A DNA stretch of 64,000 nucleotides from Bacteroidales bacterium (GTDB lineage Bacteria; Bacteroidota; Bacteroidia; Bacteroidales; UBA4417). A program made the translations under genes and the position numbers. The notes beneath the pieces were generated by a model. That model saw only the letters and a list, made by a program, of their open reading frames with translations, did no database searches and had not been told where the DNA came from. The stretch is from positions 22,925 to 86,924 of the forward strand of contig JAURYB010000147.1 of assembly GCA_030654075.1 (NCBI GenBank), given 5' to 3'. The first letter of the stretch is position 1. Each line of letters starts with the position of its first letter. Below are positions 46,408-59,123 of the stretch, piece after piece.

Positions 46408-48720
46408 CTATTCAACAACCAATTCATCACAAAAAATCCAGCAAGGTTCACCTTTATATTCGTGCCATTCGGGAAGTGACCTCGGGCTGATGGCCGATAC
46501 TTTTATATATCTGACCACTGTTTCCCTGAAGGTATTGCCAGCCGGTTTAATTTCTTTCAGTGAAGGCGAAGAAGCTTCAAATTTGGTGGACTCCAGGTTT
46601 TTCCAGGTTTTTCCATCCAACGAAATTGAAAATACAACTTCGGTTGGATACAGAACCCAATCAGAAGGACTTTTTACGAAATTAAGTTTCATTGAGCTGA
46701 TTTTAGTTGGCTGAAGTAAATCCACCGTAAATTCAATATCTGTGCCTTCGTACCCCTGCCAGCCTGATTTATAGGAACTCGTTCCCATTAATCCGTCAGT
46801 CATAGTCTGGTTGCCGGTACCGGGGTATTTAAACGAATAGGGTTTGATAATCGTAACAGGCTTCCCTGAAGCTTTATTCACGTTAATATCACTCTGGCAC
46901 ACATCTCCGGCAATTTTATCCTTGCTGAAAAGAGCGGCCTTAACTGGTGCTGATCTTGAAAGGTTAAAAGGTTTACTATAAAGAGTTGAATTAATAGAGG
47001 GATCGCTGCCATCAATCGTATACCGGATTTCCATTCCGCTTGACTCGCCTGACAGAACCGCGAGGTTAAGGTTTTTATCGCGTTGAGTACTGATATCAAC
47101 ATTAAATGAGCCTTGACTGTATTTTACACCCAGGTTATCGAGTCGTGGATACTGTTTATCCAACCTGGCCCTGAAATCGTCCCAGTTCCGCCTGTACTGC
47201 TGCGACCAGGCAACTTCGGCAAGTGCTATCGCTCTCGGGAAAGCCATATATTCAGCGTAATCGGGTGTTTTTATATATTCTGTCCACACGTTTCCCTGCA
47301 CACCAATTATATGTACAGCTTGTTCGTCGGTAAGAACAGGTGGAACCGGGTTGTATGAGTAAACGGTTTTTAAGGTAAGAGGACCGCCAACAGCTTCATG
47401 TTTTGTAGCCTGGTCGCCCTGGTAATAATCGAAATAGCAGTAATCGACAGGCGTCATAATGGCATCATGCCCTTCCGCTGCCGCGTCAATCGCAGCCTGG
47501 ATTCCACGCCAGGCCATAACGGTTGCATCGGGAGACAGGCCGCCTTCCAGGATTTCGTCCCAGCCTATCAGTCGGCGGTTTTTTGAGACCAGGAATTTCT
47601 CAATTCTTTTGATAAAATAACTCTGGAGTTCAGCCTCGTTTTTCAAGCCTTCACTTTTAATCCGTGCCTGGCATTTCGGGCAGACTTCCCAGCGGACTTT
47701 CGGGGCTTCGTCACCGCCAATGTGGATATAGGCCGATGGGAAAATATCCAGAATTTCAGACAGGACATCCTGTACGAACGTAAAAACAGAATCGTTCCCG
47801 GCACACAGAATATCATCGGCAACGCCCCATTTGGTTCGGACTTCGAAAGGTCCACCGGTACAAGAAAGCCGTGGATAGGCTGTTAGCGCGGCAATTGAAT
47901 GTCCCGGCATTTCAATTTCAGGAATTACAGTGATGTATTTTGACGCGGCGTAAGCGACAATTTCGCGTGCCTGGTCCTGGGTGTAGAAACCACTGTAAGG
48001 GATACTGTCGGATTCTGAAGTCTTGCCTATCTGAGTTCCTTTCCTTATTGAACCAATCCTGGTAAGTTCAGGATATTTTTTGATTTCGATCCTCCAGCCC
48101 TGGTCATCAGTCAAATGCCAGTGAAATGTATTCATTTTGTACATGGCCATCAGGTCGATGTACTTTTTAATAAATTCAACCGGAAACAAATGTCTGCCAA
48201 CATCCAGGTGCATTCCTCTATAGGCAAATCGGGGCTTATCCTTTATGGTGACTGTAGGCAAAGTAAATGTTTTGACTACTACACTTTGCTTTTCAATATC
48301 AGGTGGCAAAAGCTGAAACAATGTTTGCAGACCGTAGAAAAATCCATTCGCGGATACAGCGCTTACATTGATATTGGTTTCCGAAATATCGATGGTGTAT
48401 CCTTCCTTCCCTAAAGATACATCGGCGCCAAGGGTTGTAAAAATGATTGAATTATTTTTTGGAAAAGCGGCATTATAAGATCGTGTTTCAAGATTCAGTC
48501 TGGACGACAGCCTTATTTTTTCTGCAAATAAATCAGAAATTTCTTTGGTTCCGTTTGTTTCATCTATCAGTATAATTGTACTACTATTGATGTTGAAAAC
48601 TCCTTTGCCTTCGGTTACCTGCATTGGAATTGGAATAACATGTATTGAACCGGCAAAGATGCTTCTGATGGATGAAATCAGTATAAATGCGAACAGGAAA
48701 AGTCTAGCTTGTAATTTCAT
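46408..48720 (-). CDS. GH20 beta-N-acetylhexosaminidase with chitobiase-like and discoidin-like C-terminal domains
   Basis: 770-aa secreted enzyme (signal about 1-23) that removes terminal GlcNAc or GalNAc. In order: GH20b N-terminal domain (about 28-155), GH20 barrel (about 160-500) with FHWHLTDDQGWRIE, the catalytic pair Asp337-Glu338 in HIGGDEAP, and the acceptor-site GVQGNVWTEYI. A CHB/HEX-like domain (MEIRYTIDGSDPSINSTLYS) and an F5/8 C-like domain (WQGYEGTDIEFTVDLLQP) follow. All catalytic residues are intact. It is the last gene of the hexosamine cluster and supplies the sugar that the upstream genes import and activate. Confidence 0.96.
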   Translation of the reverse strand: MKLQARLFLFAFILISSIRSIFAGSIHVIPIPMQVTEGKGVFNINSSTIILIDETNGTKEISDLFAEKIRLSSRLNLETRSYNAAFPKNNSIIFTTLGADVSLGKEGYTIDISETNINVSAVSANGFFYGLQTLFQLLPPDIEKQSVVVKTFTLPTVTIKDKPRFAYRGMHLDVGRHLFPVEFIKKYIDLMAMYKMNTFHWHLTDDQGWRIEIKKYPELTRIGSIRKGTQIGKTSESDSIPYSGFYTQDQAREIVAYAASKYITVIPEIEMPGHSIAALTAYPRLSCTGGPFEVRTKWGVADDILCAGNDSVFTFVQDVLSEILDIFPSAYIHIGGDEAPKVRWEVCPKCQARIKSEGLKNEAELQSYFIKRIEKFLVSKNRRLIGWDEILEGGLSPDATVMAWRGIQAAIDAAAEGHDAIMTPVDYCYFDYYQGDQATKHEAVGGPLTLKTVYSYNPVPPVLTDEQAVHIIGVQGNVWTEYIKTPDYAEYMAFPRAIALAEVAWSQQYRRNWDDFRARLDKQYPRLDNLGVKYSQGSFNVDISTQRDKNLNLAVLSGESSGMEIRYTIDGSDPSINSTLYSKPFNLSRSAPVKAALFSKDKIAGDVCQSDINVNKASGKPVTIIKPYSFKYPGTGNQTMTDGLMGTSSYKSGWQGYEGTDIEFTVDLLQPTKISSMKLNFVKSPSDWVLYPTEVVFSISLDGKTWKNLESTKFEASSPSLKEIKPAGNTFRETVVRYIKVSAISPRSLPEWHEYKGEPCWIFCDELVVE

Positions 48721-48742
48721 TAGATAATCTTATGATTCTGCG

Positions 48743-48750
48743 CAAAATTA
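48743..48750 (-). promoter_or_regulatory. Possible -7 promoter box for the GH20 gene
   Basis: On the minus strand this reads TAATTTTG, a perfect TAnnTTTG, 23 bases upstream of the GH20 start; no clear -33. The gene may have its own promoter besides read-through from the cluster. Confidence 0.3.
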
Positions 48751-48852
48751 AACTTTTGCTGACTATAAATTGAATATTCAACCCAATGAAGCTCCAAATT
48801 CCAGAAACTTTAAATTAATCTGATTGTTTTCAGAAGTTTCGGGAAAGGAACT

Positions 48853-49947
48853 TTATTCTTCAATCGCCTTTATTACAATAGCATTCATTTTTTCAGCATT
48901 TCGTTCCATTGCTTCTATAAGCCGGAACTGCACTTTTGTCCTTACCTGGTTATGATCAGGATACGAAGTCCGGAAATAAGTATCTCCATCTAAAAAATCG
49001 GTGAGGAACCTCAGACCGATAATAAATGTCATAAACCTGGCTGAAAAAGCAAGATTATTAATTTCTGCTTCGGTAAGAGTTGAACGCGTGTTTTTAAGAA
49101 AACCACGTGAATACGCTTCATAAATGGGCAAGTTAATATCAACTTTTGAAAGATCCTTTTCATCTTCATTTGCTGTATTCGCTCCGGTTCGGATTGAATC
49201 GCCAAAATCAAATAAAATACTGCCAGGCATCACGGTGTCGAGGTCAACGATACACAAGGCATGATCAGAGCTATCAAACATAATGTTGTTGAACTTAGTG
49301 TCGTTATGTGTTATGCGCAGCGGGAGTTCTCCTGACTTAATAAGCGCCGGAATGCTAAGCATTTGCTCGGCCCGCTTTTTTACAAATTCAATTTCGGCGG
49401 CAACATCCTTCACCCGGTTTACCTTATCATCAGTCAGCGATTTATAGAAAGTTTCCAGCCGTTTTTCCATATTATGGAAATCAGGTATGGTATCAGTAAG
49501 CCCTTTGGCAGGTAAATCAACAAGAAGCGACATGAAAAGGCCAAAAGCTTTGCCTCCTTCGTAAGCTATTTCGATATTTTCAACTACATTATACCCATGG
49601 GCATTGTCGATAAATATGTAAAGCCGCCAGTATTGGCTATCCGGATCGAGATAGAAATTCTTTCCATCTTTACAAGGAATTACTTCAAGAACTTTGAAAT
49701 CAAGATCTTTGTTTTCAGCCAGTTTAGTTGCCAAATGTCCTGTTACAGCACAAATGTTGTTCATCAGGCCTTCAACATCTCTAAAGATGCTGCTATTTAT
49801 CCATTGAAGGAAATAGCCGGGATGATCCGGGGATTTTGTGTCAATATAATAGGAATCATTAATATGCCCGGTTGTATTTTTTTTAAAGTCCAGGCATTCC
49901 CCTTCGATGCTGAAATGTGATACAATTTCTTTGATGTTTCGTTCCAT
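48853..49947 (-). CDS. Phosphotransferase, N-acetylhexosamine-kinase-like
   Basis: 364 aa from ATG 49947, chosen because it follows the upstream stop by 4 bases; a longer frame to 50010 overlaps that gene. It belongs to the aminoglycoside phosphotransferase/homoserine kinase-like family: catalytic loop RITHNDTKFNNIMF, metal-binding CIVDLDTVMPG, and ILFDFGDSIRTGAN. Relatives in this clade phosphorylate N-acetylhexosamines at C1 (NahK). Coupling to a nucleotidyltransferase fits a HexNAc to HexNAc-1-P to NDP-HexNAc route. Some Bacteroidota homologues carry a misleading mucin-desulfatase label; nothing here resembles a sulfatase. Confidence 0.82.
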   Translation of the reverse strand: MERNIKEIVSHFSIEGECLDFKKNTTGHINDSYYIDTKSPDHPGYFLQWINSSIFRDVEGLMNNICAVTGHLATKLAENKDLDFKVLEVIPCKDGKNFYLDPDSQYWRLYIFIDNAHGYNVVENIEIAYEGGKAFGLFMSLLVDLPAKGLTDTIPDFHNMEKRLETFYKSLTDDKVNRVKDVAAEIEFVKKRAEQMLSIPALIKSGELPLRITHNDTKFNNIMFDSSDHALCIVDLDTVMPGSILFDFGDSIRTGANTANEDEKDLSKVDINLPIYEAYSRGFLKNTRSTLTEAEINNLAFSARFMTFIIGLRFLTDFLDGDTYFRTSYPDHNQVRTKVQFRLIEAMERNAEKMNAIVIKAIEE

Positions 49948-49951
49948 GGTA

Positions 49952-50860
49952 TTACTTCCAGAGTTTAGCAGGATAAATGCCTGCTTGTATAAGCTGAGCC
50001 AGTTTTTCAATTACAAGTGGTTTATCCTCTTTATAGGTAACGCCAAACCATTTGGCATCGCTTCGAAGAACTTTTACACTTGCTTTTGCGTTAGTTATCA
50101 GGTTATCGATTGCGAAAGGGATATAGAATTCAGCCTTCAGCGAGTCAATATTGGCTTTTACAAAATCGCTGAATATGGCTTCTGTTTGTTTGAAATATTC
50201 GGGTGTAAATCCCCAGAAATTCATCGAAACCAATGTCTCCGGGTTTAGAAAAACAGGTTTCCCCTCAGCTTCCTGGTAGGCAATCTTTCCTTCGGTGTAT
50301 TGAATATTAGTACGTTCGGTTACTGAAACCAAAAGTTCATTTTCATCTTCCTGGCACACGCCTCGCGAAACTGAACCATGATCCGACATGGTGTTCCCCA
50401 CCTGGTATCCAACCAGTGAATATTGAGTTTGTGTATCGGCATTTAATGAGTTCAGGTAATCAGCCATGGTTTGGAAAGCACCTGAGCCATAAAAATCGTC
50501 TCCGTTAATTACAGCAAAAGGTTCATGGATTATATCTTTGGCCATAAGAACAGCATGTGCCGTTCCCCAGGGTTTGGTCCGTTCGGGTGAAACTACCAGA
50601 CCTCCAGGAACTTTGTCAATCTCCTGAAAAACATATTCAACCTGAATATGTGGTTGCAGCTTGGAGATGAAAATATCCTTGAAATCCTGTTCAAAGCTTT
50701 TGCGGATGATGAAAACTACTTTCCCAAATCCAGCCCTGATGGCATCGTAAATGGAATAATCAATTATGGTTTCACCCGATGGTCCAACCGGGTCTATCTG
50801 TTTCAGGCTTCCGTAACGGCTGCCCATTCCTGCGGCAAGTACTAATAATGTTGGTTTCAT
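49952..50860 (-). CDS. Sugar-1-phosphate nucleotidyltransferase
   Basis: 302 aa. The N-terminal signature LVLAAGMGSRYGSLKQIDPVGPSGE contains the GxGxR loop and the lysine. GTAHAVLMAKD and VINGDDFYG (metal aspartate) follow. The C-terminal region is longer than in MurU and lacks a left-handed helix acetyltransferase domain. It would join NTP and a sugar-1-phosphate. Its stop is 4 bases before the kinase start, so the pair makes a two-step activation of the same sugar, parallel to AmgK-MurU in peptidoglycan recycling. Confidence 0.88.
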   Translation of the reverse strand: MKPTLLVLAAGMGSRYGSLKQIDPVGPSGETIIDYSIYDAIRAGFGKVVFIIRKSFEQDFKDIFISKLQPHIQVEYVFQEIDKVPGGLVVSPERTKPWGTAHAVLMAKDIIHEPFAVINGDDFYGSGAFQTMADYLNSLNADTQTQYSLVGYQVGNTMSDHGSVSRGVCQEDENELLVSVTERTNIQYTEGKIAYQEAEGKPVFLNPETLVSMNFWGFTPEYFKQTEAIFSDFVKANIDSLKAEFYIPFAIDNLITNAKASVKVLRSDAKWFGVTYKEDKPLVIEKLAQLIQAGIYPAKLWK

Positions 50861-50877
50861 ATTATTTTAGAATTTCT

Positions 50878-52224
50878 TTATTTAGATTTAACTTTATGTC
50901 CGATGGTTGCATAATAGATTATGAAAAGGTAGATTGGAACCATAATCCATAATGACTGCTGGAATCCAATAGACTGGCCGAGTTTTGCATAAGTAGGAGG
51001 AATTAGCGCTCCGCCTGCAATACCCATAATAAGAAGGGCAGAACCTATTTTGGTGAATTTGCCTAAGTTATTGAGAGCCAGTGGCCAGATTGCAGGCCAC
51101 ATCAGCGCGTTAGCCCAGCCAAGCAAGGTAACAAAAAAGACTGCATTCGGTAACAATGGAATGTTGAACCCTGGCAGATTATTCAGCCAACCGAACATGG
51201 TTGTAAAAAGGTAAGTATCCGTAACGGATGATGTTGCAGCTCCCAATGCAAACAAAGCTCCCAGAATCGCTGAAACTACCAGCGCTTTCGATTGGCTTAT
51301 AATTTTTGGAATTAGAATTATTCCCAGGATATATCCGAATACCATAAATGCCATTGTGAAAGCAGTTAGCTTTGGTGCGTAAGCCAATTCAAGCGACTTG
51401 CCGAACTGTGTAAGACTGTCGCCAGCCATAACTTCAACCCCTACATATACGAATAATGTAATGATACCCAAAAGCAGATGGCGGATTTTCAGAGCATCCG
51501 GTATTTGTTTTACAAATCCTTTTAAAGTCTCATGATCATCGGCTTCAATATCAATTTCATTCGGTAAGGACGAAAACTTCACCAATACAGCAAATACAGC
51601 CAGTAACAAAGCCATGGCCGTGTAAGGACCTACAATTCTGGATGCCAGCTCGTTGAGTAGTGTTTCTTTTTGGTCGAAAGTAAGTAAGGCAAGGCTGTTT
51701 TCGCTGAATTTTTCCATCCCGTGAAGAATCAGGGCTGTAAGAACCAACGGGCTGAAAACGCCGGCCATTTTATTGCAGATTCCCATGATAGCCATGCGTT
51801 TGGCAGCGCTTTCGCGAGGGCCGATAATAGTAATAAATGGGTTAGTAGCTGTTTGAAGAAGAGCCAAACCGGTTCCTAAAACAAATAATCCGGCCAGGAA
51901 AACTCCAAACTGCCTGGTATAAGCTGCTGGAATGAAAATTAGTGCTCCCAGTGCCATGATCAATAAACCGACAAAAACCCCGTTTTTATAACCGATTTTT
52001 TTTAATACAAATGATGAAGGCAAAGCCATCACGAAATAAGCAATGTAAAAAGCAAGTGTAACTAGGCTGGCCTGGAAAGGTGATAACTCACATGCTGTCT
52101 GCAGGAACGGCATGAGCGAACCATTCAGCCAGGTTACAAAACCAAAAATGAAAAACAGCGCCCCGATGATGGATAGCGACATAATGTAATTTTTACGGTC
52201 CATTGCTGTTGGAGTTGTGTTCAT
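50878..52224 (-). CDS. Sugar MFS transporter, FucP/NagP-like
   Basis: 448-aa inner-membrane protein with about 12 helices. FHS-family signatures are GFVTWLNGSLMPFLQTACELSPFQASLVTLAFYIAYFVMALP and LFVLGTGLALLQTATNPFI. NagP (GlcNAc) and FucP (fucose) belong here. With the neighbouring GH20, kinase and NagB-like genes, an N-acetylglucosamine or related sugar symporter is the likely role. It is separated from the nucleotidyltransferase gene by 17 bases. Confidence 0.9.
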   Translation of the reverse strand: MNTTPTAMDRKNYIMSLSIIGALFFIFGFVTWLNGSLMPFLQTACELSPFQASLVTLAFYIAYFVMALPSSFVLKKIGYKNGVFVGLLIMALGALIFIPAAYTRQFGVFLAGLFVLGTGLALLQTATNPFITIIGPRESAAKRMAIMGICNKMAGVFSPLVLTALILHGMEKFSENSLALLTFDQKETLLNELASRIVGPYTAMALLLAVFAVLVKFSSLPNEIDIEADDHETLKGFVKQIPDALKIRHLLLGIITLFVYVGVEVMAGDSLTQFGKSLELAYAPKLTAFTMAFMVFGYILGIILIPKIISQSKALVVSAILGALFALGAATSSVTDTYLFTTMFGWLNNLPGFNIPLLPNAVFFVTLLGWANALMWPAIWPLALNNLGKFTKIGSALLIMGIAGGALIPPTYAKLGQSIGFQQSLWIMVPIYLFIIYYATIGHKVKSK

Positions 52225-52388
52225 AGATTTTTAGATTATTTGTAAGTAATTGGTTGAATTTCGATTGTTGTTTTAACTAAATACGGATTATGTGTTGTTC
52301 AGGATTATTTTCGATAATTTGTGTGTAAAAATATTCCTTTTTGAAATTAATCATTCATTGTTTTTTATCATGAAGGTTCCTTGTATTA

Positions 52389-52407
52389 AGACGCGAGCAA
52401 CGCGTCT
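52389..52407. repeat. REP-like palindrome (AGACGCG-loop-CGCGTCT)
   Basis: A perfect 7-bp stem with a 5-base loop, in the form TTAAGACGCGAGCAACGCGT, followed by CTCTACA. The GACGCG...CGCGTCTCTACA style is a familiar dispersed element of Bacteroidota and some cyanobacteria. A half copy lies at 23064-23076. Confidence 0.75.
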
Positions 52408-52424
52408 CTACAATTAACCATTTT

Positions 52425-52460
<36 letters not shown>

Positions 52461-52466
52461 TCATCA

Positions 52467-54428
52467 CTATTCCACCTCATACCTTACGAATACCTCAATG
52501 GCCTCATACTCAGCCATTCCAAGTTTATCGTAAAGACGGGCTGTATTTTTATTCCGTTCTTCGGCACGTTGCCAGAATTCGCGTTTATCGGCTCCCATAA
52601 ACATAGCTCCGTCTTTCTGCGACTGGTGCCTGAATATAGCATTCCGTTTTATTACCACTTCTTCAGGACTCAGAGGAACGGCCATATCAACCATCTCAAT
52701 ATCCCACTCCTGCCATGCGCCGCGGTAAAGCCAAACGCGGCAGTCTTTCATCCACTCCTCATTTTTCATGCGTTCGAGTGCCTCGATAATGATGTCGATG
52801 CACACACGGTGTGTTCCGTGAGGATCGCTCAGGTCGCCGGCAGCATATATCTGGTGAGGTTGCAAGGAACGGAGGAATTTCATTACTATATGTATGTCAG
52901 CTTCGCCTGCAGGCGCTTTTTTTACAGTACCTGTTTCGTAGAAAGGAAGATCCAGGAAATGGACATTTTTTTCCTGCAGCCCGATATACCGGCAGGAGGC
53001 CATGGCTTCTCCACGCCTGATCGCAGCTTTTACGGCCAGAAGTTCTGATGGCTCAATACTATCTTTTTTCTTGTTTTTATAGAAATCTGAAGTAATTTCA
53101 TATAATGATTCAGCTTTTGGCTCAATGATATCGTAGATTTTCTCGTAGTTACGAACAAAATCCAGGTACCGGATGGCATCATCATCGCTGACCGCTATGC
53201 TTCCCGAAGTCTGGTAAGCGACATGAACATCATGTCCATGTTCAACAAGCCTGGCAAAAGTTCCTCCCATCGAAATTACATCATCATCCGGATGCGGGCT
53301 GAATAATGCTACTCTTTTTGGAAAAGGCAGCGCGCGTTCAGGCCGTGTGAAATCATCAACATTGGGTTTGCCTCCCGGCCAGCCTGTAATAGTATGTTGA
53401 AGATCGTTAAAGACTTTGATGTTTATTTTGCTGAAAACCAGGCTTGTTATGAGGTCCGACAAGCCATAATCGTTGTAATCGCGTTCAGTAAGTTTTAGCA
53501 AAGGTTTTCCGGTTTGTGTACATAGCCATAAAACAGCTTTGCGGACCATACGGTCGTTCCATTCGCATTGTCCGACACGCCAGGGAGCTTTAAATCGTGT
53601 AAGTTCCACGGCTGCAGGAGGATCGACAATAAAAGTAGTGTTAGGGTGATTCTGCAGGAAGCTGGATGGTATTACATCAGTAACCGGGCCTTCGACAGCC
53701 TTACCAATAACTTCAGCTTTGCCTTCGCCCCAGGCCATCAGAAAAACCTCTTTTGCCGCCATGATTGTTCCAACACCCATAGTTATTGCGAAATGAGGAA
53801 CATGTTCTTCACCATTAAATGAATCGGCAGCATCGTTTCGGGTCAGCCTGTCGAGTGTAACCAGGCGGGTCTTTGAATTATAGGTTGAACCTGGTTCATT
53901 AAAACCGATATGACCGGTCCGGCCTATGCCAAGCAGTTGAATATCAATTCCCCCGGCTTCGGCAATCTTTTTTTCATAATCACGGCAAAAGGCAGCTACA
54001 TCGTCCTGTTCAAGGCTTCCCGAAGGAATATGGATATTTTCGACCTTAATATCAATATGCTTAAAAAGCCTGTCCCACATAAAATGGTTATAACTCTGCT
54101 GATGATCATGTTCCAATGGGTAATATTCATCCAGATTAAAAGTGATGACATTGGCAAAACTCACCCCTTCCTCATTATGATAACGGATCAATTCGTTGTA
54201 AACCATAAGTGGAGTTGAGCCGGTTGCTAATCCAAGAACCAGGTTTTTCCCTGATCTTTTTCTTTCTTTAACCAGTTCTACTATCGTTGCAGCCAGTTCA
54301 GCAGATCCTGCCGAGGCTGATGGAACAACTTTTACCTGAATTTTTTCAAAACGTGTAACAAAAGCGTCATCGTTCCACATCGAACTATTGGGATTCGACG
54401 AATATCCTTTTATATCAGCTAATTTCAT
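52467..54428 (-). CDS. Glucosamine-6-phosphate deaminase-like protein fused to PIG-L deacetylase domain
   Basis: 653 aa in two parts. The NagB part (about 20-300) has GLATGSTPLMVYNELI, VITFNLDEYYPL and LLGIGRTGHIGFNEPG. The loop that in E. coli NagB reads GNDGHIAFNEP, with catalytic Asp141 and His143, is here R170-T171-G172-H173, so the aspartate is replaced by Thr while His173 and Glu178 remain. The PIG-L part (about 375-640) keeps the zinc motif SPHPDDD and SDPHGTH. The fusion is common in Bacteroidota. It may remove an acetyl group and then deaminate an amino sugar, or have a shifted substrate. Confidence 0.93.
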   Translation of the reverse strand: MKLADIKGYSSNPNSSMWNDDAFVTRFEKIQVKVVPSASAGSAELAATIVELVKERKRSGKNLVLGLATGSTPLMVYNELIRYHNEEGVSFANVITFNLDEYYPLEHDHQQSYNHFMWDRLFKHIDIKVENIHIPSGSLEQDDVAAFCRDYEKKIAEAGGIDIQLLGIGRTGHIGFNEPGSTYNSKTRLVTLDRLTRNDAADSFNGEEHVPHFAITMGVGTIMAAKEVFLMAWGEGKAEVIGKAVEGPVTDVIPSSFLQNHPNTTFIVDPPAAVELTRFKAPWRVGQCEWNDRMVRKAVLWLCTQTGKPLLKLTERDYNDYGLSDLITSLVFSKINIKVFNDLQHTITGWPGGKPNVDDFTRPERALPFPKRVALFSPHPDDDVISMGGTFARLVEHGHDVHVAYQTSGSIAVSDDDAIRYLDFVRNYEKIYDIIEPKAESLYEITSDFYKNKKKDSIEPSELLAVKAAIRRGEAMASCRYIGLQEKNVHFLDLPFYETGTVKKAPAGEADIHIVMKFLRSLQPHQIYAAGDLSDPHGTHRVCIDIIIEALERMKNEEWMKDCRVWLYRGAWQEWDIEMVDMAVPLSPEEVVIKRNAIFRHQSQKDGAMFMGADKREFWQRAEERNKNTARLYDKLGMAEYEAIEVFVRYEVE

Positions 54429-54455
54429 TATTTGTTTGTTTAACTTTAATTTATT

Positions 54456-54514
54456 TTAGGTTGAGGTTAAGATAAAGGTTAAGTTTTTTTCTTGCAACCT
54501 TAATCTAAACCTAA
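54456..54514. repeat. Imperfect inverted repeat between GH2 and NagB-PIG-L genes
   Basis: Left arm 54456-54471 (TTAGGTTGAGGTTAAG) pairs with right arm 54499-54514 (CTTAATCTAAACCTAA) with two mismatches; T-runs lie next to both arms. It could be an attenuator between two cluster genes. Confidence 0.55.
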
Positions 54515-54572
54515 CTTTTTTTTGAATTGTAATTAGGATTAGTACAACATTGAATCTGTTTAAATTGAAAGA

Positions 54573-57770
<3,198 letters not shown>

Positions 57771-57846
57771 CTAATTTTAGTGTTAAACTTATGTGATTTG
57801 TTTAGGTTCAGTCACAATCTGCTGCTTTAGCAACACGCAAAAGCTT

Positions 57847-57871
57847 TGGTATATATATAATAGGTATACCA
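57847..57871. promoter_or_regulatory. Candidate operator dyad (TGGTATA-n11-TATACCA)
   Basis: A perfect 7-bp inverted repeat with an 11-base AT-rich spacer lies in the 135-base gap between the ROK regulator gene and the GH2 gene, the expected place for a cluster operator. Confidence 0.4.
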
Positions 57872-57896
57872 GGGCGGGTTGATCATCAGTTGATTT

Positions 57897-59123
57897 TTAG
57901 CCTTTAAGGAAAACTTTATTCATTACCATGGCGACTGTTCCCATTAATCCTGCGTTTTGGCCAAGGCTTGATGTAATAATCTGAGCATCGCGACGGATTT
58001 TTGCGATGGTAAATTTGTTGAGGTTTTGCTGAATGGGGTCAACTATATAGTTTTCGGCTTTGGTGAGTTCACCACCTATAATGATAAGCTCGGGGTTGAA
58101 AAGGTGAATCAGAACCGCCATGCCCCTGCCAAGGTGTTCGCCAATGCTGGCCAGTAAACCGATTGCGAATTGGTCACCGTGCTGCGCTGCCTGCAATACC
58201 GTTTCAATCGTAATTTTGCTGAAGTCGCCGCCAACCATGGTTCTGATAACCGTAGTAGCTCCGTCGCTTATCTCTTTACGGGCACGTTTAATCATGGTGG
58301 TTCCTGACGCAAGAGTTTCGAGGCATCCGATTTTACCGCAATAACAGAGCTGTCCGTCGGGATCAACCTGTATATGACCAAACTCTCCCGAGAAACCGGA
58401 ATTCCCTTTATAAAGTTTGCCATTAAGAATCATTCCAAGTCCAATTCCTGATCCGATATTCAGGCATAATACATTTTGCTTTCCTTGTGCCAGGCCGAAA
58501 GCCTGTTCGCCGAGAGCCATTACTTTTGTATCGTTTTCAACAAAAACAGGGTAATCGAATATATTCTCAAATTGAATGGTGGCAGGTTTTTTATCCTGAA
58601 GGTAGCTATAGCTGATACCTGTATGTAAGTCGATTAAGCCGGGTAATGCAATCCCGATTCCCATCAGCTTTGTTTTATCTATTCCCGATTCAATAATAAA
58701 ATCATTTACTGAATCTTTAAGGCTTTTCATAAAATCCTTCGAAACTTCAAGCCCTTCGTCTATTACTTTTATAGGGACCACAGGCTGGTTAGCAAAATTG
58801 AACAAGCCAAGCCTGATATGAGTTCTGCTGATATCAACACCTAAAACATATCGTGCGGGAGGATTCAGACCGTACAAATTTGGTCGACGGCCACCACTCG
58901 AAGAGCCAATACCTTCTTCAACCAGGAAACCACTCTCGATTAATTCATCAACAGCCCGGGTTATGGTTGGAGTACTCATGTGTATGATCTTACTTAGCTC
59001 AGGTATAGATTTACAGCTGTTTTGATATAATTCTTTTAATATCAATAATTTAAGACTGTTTTTCTTTGAGCTGTTAGTTCTTGGATCACCTGCGGTATTA
59101 CCAAAGAGCATGCTTCTCTTCAT
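57897..59123 (-). CDS. ROK-family transcriptional regulator (NagC/Mlc-like)
   Basis: 408 aa. An N-terminal winged helix-turn-helix (about 22-75: SIPELSKIIHMSTPTITRAVDELIESGFL) precedes the ROK sugar-kinase fold: ATP-site-like LNIGSGIGLGMI, the EFGHIQVD signature and a zinc motif CYCGKIGCLET. It is first in the hexosamine cluster and most likely represses it until a sugar or sugar phosphate is bound. No other regulator is seen in the cluster. Confidence 0.93.
   Translation of the reverse strand: MKRSMLFGNTAGDPRTNSSKKNSLKLLILKELYQNSCKSIPELSKIIHMSTPTITRAVDELIESGFLVEEGIGSSSGGRRPNLYGLNPPARYVLGVDISRTHIRLGLFNFANQPVVPIKVIDEGLEVSKDFMKSLKDSVNDFIIESGIDKTKLMGIGIALPGLIDLHTGISYSYLQDKKPATIQFENIFDYPVFVENDTKVMALGEQAFGLAQGKQNVLCLNIGSGIGLGMILNGKLYKGNSGFSGEFGHIQVDPDGQLCYCGKIGCLETLASGTTMIKRARKEISDGATTVIRTMVGGDFSKITIETVLQAAQHGDQFAIGLLASIGEHLGRGMAVLIHLFNPELIIIGGELTKAENYIVDPIQQNLNKFTIAKIRRDAQIITSSLGQNAGLMGTVAMVMNKVFLKG

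Noticed and set aside
48853..49947. Mucin-desulfating sulfatase, a label sometimes given to this family
   Set aside because: The sequence has kinase motifs (HNDTK, DLDTVMPG) and none of the sulfatase CxPxR signature.
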